A stretch of DNA of 64,000 bases from Meandrina meandrites. Its lineage: Eukaryota > Cnidaria > Anthozoa > Scleractinia > Meandrinidae. Position 1 is the first letter of the stretch, and each line of letters begins with the position of its first letter. Below, piece after piece: positions 14,001-26,000 of this stretch. The DNA lies in the NCBI GenBank assembly GCA_963693305.1, contig OY855908.1, positions 39,478,305 to 39,542,304 of the forward strand, read 5' to 3'. A program made the translations under genes and the position numbers. The notes under the pieces were generated by a model, which saw nothing but the letters and a program-made list of their open reading frames with translations, did no database searches and had not been told where the DNA came from.

Positions 14001-17000
14001 GCCAAACGCGAGTTGAAAGAATTGTCACTTGTTTTTATAATGTTAAAAGTGTAAGCCTTTTTATTGACACTGTGAAGGTTGGATGTAAAGTCTTCAACGG
14101 TAACAGAAGAAATATTGTTTACAGCGGAAACACCAACCCTTTGGGTTAAAAAACCTAAGTCATTCTTTTTATGGGCGTGCCCAGTTGTAATTGCAGAGGA
14201 GCCCACATATTTTTTCATTGAAGTGAGATTGACAGCATCTTGATCGCCGACAGGATTTGCGAGCTGTTTGATTGCATGGTCGTTCATGACAATGTCACCA
14301 GTAACGCTAGCTGATGACATATCTCCACTATCACCCTTTTCACCTTTTGCACCTTTTGGTCCAATAGCGCCTCTCGAACCCGCAGGTCCAGCTGCTCCAG
14401 TTGGTCCCGCAGGTCCTGTAGCTCCAGTTGGTCCGGTTGGCCCAGTAGCTCCAGCAGGTCCAGCAGGTCCGGTTCGCCCTTGTGGACCTCTTTCGCCTTT
14501 TAATCCTTTTTCTCCAGCATCACCTTTATCTCCTTTAGGACCTTGTGGGCCAGTATTTCCCTTATCACCTTTTTCACCTTTAGGGCCACGCGCTCCAGTT
14601 GCACCAGTTGGACCAGCAGGACCAGCAGGGCCAGCTTGCCCTCGGATTGAAGTAGACTCTTCATGTGTTTGAGTTGCACCCGTCGCACCGTTAAGAAACC
14701 CCATCTCTATATATTTTCGTCAAAATTTTTAAGTGTGGTTTTTTTTGGTTTGTCGTGGTATAAAAAAGAATATTTAGCATCGGTAGCTCTTTCAAGCAGC
14801 TCTCTGCCAATTCCCAACTCATCAGCAATACGGTTATTTTCTCTGGGAAGAAAGTTGAAAATGCAAAAGTGGCTACAATTATCTCGGATGTTTTTGGGGA
14901 CCTTAAAATAGCTTTGAGAAAGATAAATGACGCTGCAATTGCGGTGGCGACCGTTGATAAAATAATCGATAATGTCGTTTTGGTTGCTTTCACAAACCAT
15001 GTCATCGAAAATTACAATCTTTTGATTGTCAGTGGACAGCGTTTCCAAAGGAATAACATCGTTGGCGGCTTCAATAACATTATAGTCAGCCACAGGATTG
15101 ACTCTTGTGTCGAAATCATCAAGCATATATTGGTACTTGTCTTGATGCAGGTTCTTAGCGCAAAGGTAAATTTTGTCGTAGACCAACAGCCTGTAAAGCA
15201 TATGCATGAGAATATTTGTCTTACCAGAGTTGCTGGGCCCGCAAATAAGCATCCGAAAGGTATCTGCTGGCATACAAGGGTGGCCTTGCTTGTAATTACT
15301 TTTTGCAGTCAAACTGGGATCGTAATTGGGAATTTTCATTTTTTTCTGTTATATATACGGCAAAAATATGTCCATGAAGAAGTGGCAAAAACTTGCTAGC
15401 GGAAAGGCTGAAGTTGAGCAGCAGAACGACAAAATCCTCGCGGTAATAAAAAATACCAAAATCAATAAAGGGTTTGGCCAGCTATCAGGTGAGGATTTGT
15501 TCAAACCTATCACATCGCGGCTTGACAAACTCCAAGTAGGGGATAGCAACTCAGTTGCTGAGCCAAAAGAAGAGGTTCCAGACTATGGTATGGATGAGTT
15601 TGATTTAAACAACCCCTTCGACGGAGATTTTAATCCGGATGCGGAAACACCGCTACCATCACCAACATCATCACCACCACTATCACCTACATCAACACCG
15701 TTACCACCTTTAGCTGAAGAGGAAGAAACAGAATTAATGGAAGAAATGGAAGAAAGTGGAGCAAGCTCAGAGGAAAAACCAAGTAAATGGGGGCCACCAC
15801 AAGAACTGGTTATCGAGGGATCAGAGTCAGTTGACCTGCAGACACTGAACAGCTTGTTAACAAAATTTAAAAACAAACCGGACTATACGGTAAAAAGCAA
15901 AACATCAAAATTTCACGGCGACACATTGGCAGTGTTAAAAAAAAAGAGAGATGAAATTCTTGAAAGGAGAAAAAGAGGGGTTAAAATCCCCATACAGCAG
16001 CTGATGCCTGATGTTGATGATGATGAACCCGACAGAGAAATGGAAGGAAGCGGAAGTGTTGATCCAAACGCTTTGGTTGACAGGCTACACTTAAGCTTGG
16101 CGTCTATACAGGCGGGCAACACTTCACTGAAGCTGAAAAAACAGGTCCAGCAGATTTTAGGGTTGCTGGTAAAGCTAAAGGAAATAACACAAAAAGAAGC
16201 CCACAAAATTTTGGGCACAATTATATAAGCAACATGACAACACATAAATTTGAGTGATATTATATAAGCAACATGACAACCCATTTTCATTTCAACCTGT
16301 TGCTCGACTCGCAGCTGGCTAAACAAAACAACGCCAACAGCAAGTCACATGACTCTACAATTAAGTTTGACCCACCAATCTCTTTAGATCCCTCCAAATC
16401 ATACAGGGCGGCGTTAAATGAGCTGGTATCTATGACATATTCGTGGTACAACATCGCGAAACAGTACAACAACAACGAATTCAAATGGCGGAAAAAAACA
16501 GAGAACTGGAAAACCGTGACAATTCCGGATGGAATGTATGATTACGACGGTCTCAACACCACCATTCAGGCACTAATCGGAAGAGTGGATCCCAAGGATG
16601 AAAAATCCAAGTTTATTTTCCAGCTGTATTTTCACACCACAACGTATCGGGCGGTTATTTTGTTGCAGGACGGCTACGAGCTTGATCTAAGTGGAGGTGA
16701 ATTTGCTGTGTTGCTGGGTTTTGACAAGAAAACAATAGATGGAGCGAACAATAGGAGCGACCGCGTGCCAAATATAACAAGAGGTGTCGACTGGATCTGC
16801 ATCCATTGTGATCTCATTACAAGGGCTGTGGACAACATCGGGGGCGACGTTATGTTCTCTTTTTCAACCGCTGAACTTGCCGTCAGCTACCCCTTTTCAA
16901 AAGAACCCCGCCGCCTCCTGTGGCACCCGGTGAACAAAAATAGAATCAATGCGATAAATATCAAAATCACGGACGGGCGCAACAACATTATAGATCTAAA

Positions 17001-20000
17001 TGACCAAGACGTGGCTTTAAGCATAATCATTGAAGAAGAAACACCTAAGCTCATCTGAAAATAATTTACACATAAATAATTTACACATAAGTATAATAAT
17101 GAATCATCCGAGCGAGTGGACGAGATATTACGACGCGCCAAACGGAACATATAGATACAGACACAAAGGTACGGGGGTTGTAAGAGACACCCTGATGAAT
17201 ATAGGAAAGCGGTTCAAAAAGCAAGTCACCCGTCAGACGTTGGAGAAGGCTGTAAATAAAGCCTCGAAGCAAATGCTGAAAAAAGCCGCAGAAAAAGCAG
17301 AAGAAAAAGCGGCTGACAAGATACAAGCGGTTTTGCGAAGTGGGGATACCCCACGCCCCCAAGGTAAAAAGACTCCAAGTGTAAAACCAAAGGGTAAAAA
17401 GACTCCAAGTGTAAAACCTAAGGGTAAACAGAAACTTAGTACAGAGTCGAAACAAAAACTGAAGAAGATGCTAAACCCTGCGGTAGCAACACAGTTAAGC
17501 GGGGATTCACGGAAAAAGTTGCAACAGATTTTAAACGCGGGTCGGGCCGCAAGGATGAAAGTAAACCAATTGATAGCGGAAAATTAAAATAATTTTTTAA
17601 AAAGATATATAGGCCGCAAGATGTTCAGAAGCCACAGGCATTTGGAAAAAACAGAGTATGTTCGTATCATGTTAGACAAACCGATCACTATCCCGGGAAA
17701 CAATCAGCACCAGGTAAAAACAAACTATAAATTCACACTCACCGACCGAGACAACTGGTATGACTGGTATAACGCCTACTTCCGGGTTGATTTCACTTTC
17801 GAGGCAACCGCGGATGGTGCGCAAGTTGCGGCAGATGCTAGGTCAGCACCCATTAACGGCTCATTTTCACTGATAAACAAACTTGTGGTAAAATCATCGG
17901 GCAAAAACATGTACAACGTAGACAACATTCACAAGCTCATATTTATCAAAAACTTGTTGGATTTTTCTGATGACTTTGCGAGGAGCGCGGCAAAAAATCA
18001 GTTTTGGTATTTGGATACAGATAATAGCAATGTGACAGCCATCGCCGCCACAAACCAAGGAATTAGACAAAGAGGTTTGCTTGCCCATGCTGGTCTTACG
18101 GTTGAAACCCTCATACCGCTTAACAGGTACTCATTTTTCGAAGAGTTGGAAGACAAGCTTCTCCCCCCAATGCAGATCGAGTTCGAAATTGAGCTACAAT
18201 CGGATGCAGAGCTGATTTGGCAAAATGATGGTACCAATCGCAGGGTAGTGGTGAGAAACTTCGAGCTGTGGGTTCCAATGCTACGTTTTACCGGTGAAGG
18301 ACAGAAGCTCGCAAACGAAAACTTTTTGAAACCTCAGAAATGGACGTACCTTAATGAAATGATCCAACCCAGCAGTAGCCAGCGTGACGCTTTTGGGACG
18401 TGGCAGATAAATCCTGGTATAAAGGATGCCAAACATGTTTTCATTTTCATTCAACAGTCAAGAAAGGATAAGGCCTTGACTCAAAACCCCTACTTCTTTG
18501 ACACTTTTGACATTGACGGAGACAATTCAGCAAAACTTGCAACTTGCCGGCTACAGTACGGTTCTTCACAGTTCTATCCAGAACTGGACTACGATGAAAA
18601 CTTTAAACTGCGCATTCTTAATGACTTGATGAACTACCGGTACCGCAAAAACGACTACAACACCGGTGTCCAGCTTCAGCCCAACAACTTCAAGGATTTA
18701 TACCCAGTACTTTATTTCGACTTACGTGAAAACAAAGATAACATGACCAACGACCCGAAGCGGATGGTTTTTCACTACAGGCTCAACGAGGCGGCCAACG
18801 CGCAAGACTACACCATTTATGCAGGAATTTTGTACGAGTCCGAATTTGCTCTCAGGCAGGTGGGTAATGAGCTGGTGATGGGTTAAAAGTGAAATAATTT
18901 TGTATGAAATATAAGAAATGACGACTTACTATCCGCACAAGATTTCACTTTCAGATGGGCAGAAGGTAAACCTCGCGCGAGCCTTTGGGCGAGGAGAAGC
19001 AGTTACACTCAGATTTAAAAACGAGGCTATAACCGGTGGTAGCGACACTTTGCACTTGACCACCAGGCAGATCAAAAAAATAGAGCGCGCTATCAAAAAC
19101 AAAACGGGCGTGGACATAGACATGAGCAAGACACAAATCAGACGTGTGCGCAACGCTATCAAAGTGGATAACGCTATCAAAAAGAAAACAGGATCAGGTA
19201 TGCGGGTAAAACCTCCAACAGGATCAGGAATGCGCATCAACCCTCCACCATTTATGCGCCCTCCACCATTTATTGGTTCTTGGGGTGATCAAAAAAAAGC
19301 CCGCCTTCGTTGATGTCCCCTTAACTGATTATGACTTGCAGCGATGGTGCCGATACTTGAAAATCCCCATCAAAGGTATATTTGCGAGAGACGAGATCCG
19401 CGTGAAAAACCACTCCCCTTGTATAATCAACATGGATGATCTTGGCGGGGCAGGTACCCATTGGGTATGCTGTTGGGATGGAACTGAATATTTTGACTCT
19501 TTTGGTTTACCTCCGCCCGCAGAATGGGAAATAGAGTTGATTCTTGAAGGTAAACAGACCTTTCTACGAAATGACAACCAGCTTCAAGAGGAATTCAGTG
19601 TACGCTGCGGCTACTACTGTTTGCTTTTTCTGAATGAGCGTAACAAAGGACGGTCGTTTCGAGATATTTTGAGCATGTTTTCGGAAAATACACACGCCAA
19701 CGAGGCTGTGGTGAAGGATTATTTTACACATAATGTATAAGCGGGGTATTAGCAACTGAGTTGCTGATTCCACACCCCAGTGAATTTTCGTTAATTATAT
19801 AGGATGGATGTTTACTGTGTGAAAGAAAAGCGCTTCACACCCAATGTGGTGGGAAGTGAAAAAATTACAACCACAAAAAATGGCAGAAGACTGCTTAAAG
19901 TAAAATGCGCCAGCTGCGGCATTACAAAGACAAGATTCGTTAGTGGAGTTGAAGGAGGTAATCTTTTTGATCCAATTTTTAAGTTGACCGCAAGCGCTTT

Positions 20001-23000
20001 ACCTAAAAAGAAAAGAGATGAACTTGCTCGCGCTGAAAAAAGAATGTTCGGAGGTGGAGTTTTTGATACAGTTGGAAATACAGCAGCTGAAGCTTTCTTT
20101 GAGTACGGAGTTCCTTATTTAGCAAAGCAAGGTGTGAAACAAGGAAGATACTTTGCAAGCGAGTTTCTGAGACAACCAGAGTATCAGAAGAAGTTAGCCA
20201 ATAAAGCCAAACCAATCGCGAGAAAAGCTGTTAATTACACAATTGATGCTTTGTCTGGGGATTTGTTGACTAAAGCCTCAAACAGATTAAGACCAAAAGA
20301 TATGATACCGGGAAATAAGATGAAAGGTGGGTGTCATAATTTGTAATTATTATATAGGATGGAGGTTTACTGTGTGAAAGAAAAGCGTTTCACACCCAAC
20401 GTACCGGGAAGTGAAAAAAACACTACCACAAAAAATGGTAGAAGGCTGCTTAAAGTAAAATGCGCAAGTTGTGGCATTACCAAGACACGGTTCATTTCTA
20501 ATAAAACGCAAAGTGGTGGTAATTATGATATGAGAATTTATGCAGGTAATCGAGTAGATGACCCAACAAACCCTCTTTACCAACGTGGTGGGGCTTTTGA
20601 TTTGCATAAAGCTATTGGCAAGCTGCCTAAGCCAAAAAAGGGGTGGACGCTTCCTGGTCATAACTACACAGGACCGTACAATCCCCTTGAAAAACAGCTT
20701 TCTTACGACCCCAAGACGGGAAAGATATTGAAGATTTATCAGCAACCCACAGGTGCCACGGACGCGGTTTCAATGCAGCATGATGTTGATTATGCCGTCT
20801 GTGCGGGCAAGAAAAATGAAAAAAGCTGCAAACATGATGCAGACAAAAAAATGGTGAAGGCGCTTGACGCTATTCCCAAAAACAAACGGCAATGGGGTCA
20901 TGCCGCAGCCCGAAATGCAATCAGCTCGAAGCAAAAGGTAGGATTGGGTGTCGGTGAAACGATCAATAAAAATATCGGTGAAAAGATTCCGGGCTTTCAA
21001 CCGGCTCAAGATGTGGCTGCTGCAATCATGGCTGTCACAGGTGGTGATAAGGATTTGTTTAAAAAGTATTGGAGTGGTGATATTGCAAAAGGTGCCTTTA
21101 ACAAGAAAACCGGTCTGTTTAGCAAAAAGTTTTGGACACACCCTAAAAATACAACTGGGCCATGTAATCAGATTGTATATAAAAATGGGAAATGGCATAA
21201 CCAATATTGCGATTAGATTACACATTTTTTTTAACACATATATAAGAAATGGATTCAGCAACAAAATTCCGGCGGGATGAAATAGAAATGATAAAGAAAA
21301 ATCTTGAAAACCAGTTGGCGCATTACTACCAAACCTCAGCCAAGTTTAAACGGTGGCACACGCGGTGTCAAACAGTATGTGCGTTAACAGGCGGAGTTGC
21401 TACCATTCTTACAGGCTCTGGGCTGGCCGCTTCTCTTTCTGTGGTTGGCGTTGTTGTTGGCGCCCCTTTAATCGCAACGGCCACCCTGTTTTCATTGGTG
21501 TCAACCTCCTCCATCGTCACCGTCAAATTTTTCCTGCGTAAAGCGAAAAAACACGAAAAAATACAAACTTTGGCTGAAGCTACGCTGAGCTCAATCAACT
21601 CTCTCATATCGACCGCTCTTGAAGATGGTAAAATCTCAGACAGTGAGTACCAAGATATTATCAAAAAGTACAACAGCTTTACTACTGCAAAGACAAAACT
21701 GCGTTTTTCAAACCACACTGACGGTGGGGTAAAGGTTAACAGAACATCAAAGACAACTTCTGTTTAATGGTGGGGTGTTTGCCTCCAACCACCATTCGTT
21801 GAAACTTTTTTCGGCTTTATTTCTGGTTTGTACCATCTTCGGCAATCTTTTTGTGAGCTTTCCCAGTATTGCCTTTTTCGCCGGCCAATCTCTTGTTGAG
21901 ACCTTTTGAAAATAGTTGTATAAAAAACAAACGTAGTTACACGATCCGGGGTAGCAACTCAGTTGCTGATTCCGCTTGAATTGGTGAATGACATTGCCCA
22001 AAAAAGTCAACCCCATATTGTCACCGACCTGATCTACAGAAATGCCGACTTTTTTTAGTACCGCAAGTAAATACCATAATTTGAGGTGGTGTCTCATCTC
22101 TTCATGGGGCTCATCCGGCAGTGGGGGTTCCCATGAGTAAAAGTCAAGCTTGATTTCCGGTTTGATTTCTTTTATTAACGCTTCCTGCTCTTCCACCCAC
22201 ATTTCGTCAAGCTCTTGGAGGCTTTGTTGTCCTCCGAACCTCTTTGGAAAAGGGAAATCGAAACTCATTTTGTTGTCATGTATATATGCCCGCGCATAAT
22301 TATTTAAATGGATAAAAAATTGGAGCGGCGTTACTACAGTCCGCAGGGTTACTGGAAAGGTATCTCTGCCATTAAAAAATTAGCGGTCGCTGCAAAGGTA
22401 CCTGAAGTTGTTGCCAAAGAATGGTTGTTCAAACAAGCGCTCTGGCAGATTTACCTTCCCGCACCGCGCTACATTCCTCGTCTAAAATTCGATGTGCCAA
22501 CACCCAACAAAGTACACCAGGCAGATCTTCTTTTTCTGCCACATGACACAGTGGATAGCATCTCTGTTGCTAAAACTTACAAATACGCGCTTACTGTTGT
22601 TGATGTTGCCAGCAGATTCAAAGAAGCTCAGCCTTTAACTTCTAAAAACTCTGATGAGGTTGCCAAAGCTTTTAACACAATTTATACACGTGGACCTTTG
22701 AAATGGCCGCAGATGTTGCAAGTTGATCCTGGGCGTGAATTTATGGGCGCTGTTACAAAAGAAATGGAAAATCACAAAACTTCTATCAGACGTGGCCACC
22801 CTGAAATTCATAGAGACCAAGCTATTGTTGAACGTTTCAATCGTACCTTGGCTGAGCGTTTGTTTGGCCACCAGTACGCGGTTGAAATGCGTTCACCTGA
22901 GGGTTTGAGGTCCACTGAGTGGGTAAAAAGACTCCCCAAAGTTGTTTCTGCTCTGAACAACCAAGTCACTCGATTGATTGGTATGAAACCTGCTGCCGCA

Positions 23001-26000
23001 ATCAAGAAAAAAAATGTTTATGCAGAACCTTCAACTAAATATTTGAGACCTGTTGGTTTGAACGAAAAAAAGCTCCCCTCCATAGTTTTGGTTCGGTATT
23101 TGTACGAACCTGGTGAGCTTGAAGGTGGGACTAAAAGAGCCACTGATCCAATCTGGTCTTTGGATGTTTATAATATTGAACGCTCTTTTTCTAAACCGAA
23201 TCAGCCTGTTCTCTACTATTTGTCTGACGGTCCCAAACGTGGCTTTGTACGTGAAGAACTGCTTGTTGTACCTCCAAACACACAATTACCCCCGGCTGTG
23301 AACTAAATGTGATATTCAATTGGTTCGGTGTGAATTCCGTCTGGTAAAACCCAGCGTTTGTCATAATACGCGCTTAACCCCAGCTTTTCTTGCTCATATG
23401 TTACTATCTTCCCGTCCCGCATTCTGAAACCTCTGTTTGTTGCCATATCCTTGTTTCCGTTCAGCGCTGTCTTGAAACGGTGCCAGTTTATTTCGTTTTG
23501 CTTCTGTGACATCCCCTTTGAGCTGAGCTTCTGCTTCAGTTCTTGCTTGTTTGTTAGATGGTCCGCGTAATAACATTTTGAGCACAGAGCAATCATCCGC
23601 TCACCTTCAAACTCCTGCTTGAACAGTCCCGGCGTTCTCCCGCTCCATTTATCCCAGGCCAGCCAGTTCTTTTTTTCTTTCTCGAATTCTTCTCTCATAT
23701 CTCGTTTCACAATATCTTCCAAACTCTTTCCTGAGATTGCCATGTAGTTGCTGTCCGTGTCCATCTGAATCAGCTCGAAATCTCTTCTGTCGATGTACCT
23801 GTCCAGAAAGTCGTAATAAAATTCCAGCATCCGCAGTTTGGCCAGCTGATAGACCGCTATTCCAATTTGAAAGGGTCTTCTGATTGTGATTCGCGTCTTT
23901 CGACTTTCTAACTCATATGCCTTTCCAATCTCATCAAGATCTGAAAAATATGCGCTTCTCAGAGCTCTGTCAACTACCTTCTCATCTTTGGTGTAAATGA
24001 CGTTTGTTTGCCGTTCCAAGGCTTCGATTAGCTTTCCGTACCCACTGTTTCCCAACAATTTGAATATATCCGCCAATAATGCTTTGCTTTTTTCTACATC
24101 CCCCGTTCGCCGCGCCTCCGTAACTTGTTCCACAAACCAGGGGAAGATCTTTGCCGGTGTGTAGTCAATTGTGCGATAAACCCTTTTGATAACTGCCCCG
24201 TGGTTTATGTACCAGAGTAGTAGAGGGGCGTATAAAAGTATCCGCTGCGCTGACAACGTTCCCATTAGTTTCTTGTTTTTCTCTACTAGTTTTCTTCCTG
24301 TTGCTTTCAAGTATTTTTTCATATGCTTTGGGACAGCTTTGGTTGGTACCACTTTGTTGTGAAAGAACGGACACATTTCCTCAAACTTTTGGTGTAAGTG
24401 GTTTGGGATTTCTATGTCCACTTCTGCGTACCCGAACCAGCTTTTTTCTTTTAATCTGTGCGTTAGTACTGGTGCACCGTCTATTTGGTACTCATCTGTA
24501 TAGTGTACAACCCTTTCCTTTCCACAAGGCATATCTCTTAACATTGTTGAGAGATACAAGGCGTTGGCATCATATCCAAGGATGTTTTGGCAAAGTTTCG
24601 CGTGGGCTCCTGTTATAACTTCTCCATCCCTTGGGACCGTGTATTGATGAGATCTTATTCTTGTTTTCCCCACTTCATGGTATCTTGTGAAAACGAGGCT
24701 CGGTCCTCCAACAACTGCTTCTTTTAACATCTCATATGCTTCTTTGCTTGGGGCGTACAGTTCCGCTTTGCGTTCTATTGCTCCCCTTAAAAGGTAATGC
24801 AAACTCACACCTGGTATGCTGACTGCGTCTTTCATTATATCGATTCCCTTCCCAGTGTAGAAGTTTCTCATCTTTTCTAAAGCCTCAAGTCCGGGGGCTA
24901 CATCTAGATTATTGTAGTAACGTACCCAGTCTTTAAAGGTTTTCATTCCCTTTTCTCGGAACGTTTGTTTGCAGGCTTTCCATTCTGTCAGTTTTAGTGT
25001 GAATTCATTTTTCAACTTTGAGTACCAATGCGGGTAATCCGGCAATCCCGGGTAATCTAGCTTTTCAGGTCTGTCAAACCACTCGTATGGAAACCATGAT
25101 TTTGGTGCCTTGCAGCCGTATGCCTTTATCCATTTATCGTAACTCACCCCCGGACCGAGATAATTTATTATATCCAGAAACCGGAAGCCTGAAGTGAGTA
25201 AGAACATGATTTTGTTTCCATTCTTTGCCACTCTGACTTTGTTGGTTGTGTCCGCAAGTTTTTCTGTGAAGTACTTTTTTATCAGATTGAGATCGTAAGT
25301 CCCTGAGTTGAAGCCCAGTACTGGGACCTGATCACACCATTCTTCTATTTTTTTCCTCTGATCTTTTGGTAGCAGGTTTACATCCGCTGGCATAAATTCA
25401 TCTCTTACTTTTGTTCTTATGTTTTTACCGCGTCTCTCCAGCTCTTTCATGAACTTGCAGATCAACTCTGCGGGATCTTTTTCACAGATATGGGTTATTT
25501 TCGGTGCGGGTTTTCCGTCTTGTGTGATGGCGCTTTCAAGAGTGTCGCCGATGCTTACTGAGATTGGTACGTGCTCATTCTCGATCGTTAAGCTATCTGT
25601 CGGTTCCTTTCGTTTGTTTTTGTCTCCGTATGCCTCAAAATCATACAAAATAGCGTGTGGGTAACTTTTTGTTTTTGCTTCAGGTAGTTGTTCAATATAT
25701 TTGTCTCCGACTTCGCAGGCCCAACACTCAATCACTCTGTAGCCAGCTTTTCTGAGATAAGCTGTGCGTCTCTTTGTTGCTTGGAAGAGATCTTCTCTTG
25801 TTCTATCCCCACGGTCTATTATTTTGTTACGATCCGGGTAACATTTTGGACAACCGTGCCAGTAGCATCCGTGATACTGTAACACCAGATTTTTCTCATG
25901 GTTGTAGCCATCAACCGGTCTTTTCTCTATCCAACGCTCTCCCCCGTGTCCTGACATTGCGTGGTGAATGGGGATTTTCCAATGCTTTGCTACGTACTCC

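Noticed and set aside
14268..14672. Pro-rich 134-codon plus-strand frame
   Set aside because: Antisense reading of the Gly-X-Y collagen repeat of the fibre gene.
15326..15367. Upstream ATG for the acidic/Pro-rich protein
   Set aside because: It precedes the TATATATA box that most likely drives the gene; ATG 15368 fits the spacing seen at neighbouring genes.
14869..15399. 176-codon plus-strand frame
   Set aside because: Antisense to the ATPase, which has Walker motifs; no independent support.
17030..17098. N-terminal extension of the basic protein
   Set aside because: It overlaps the penton candidate and lies upstream of the TATAATA box; ATG 17099 is the better start.
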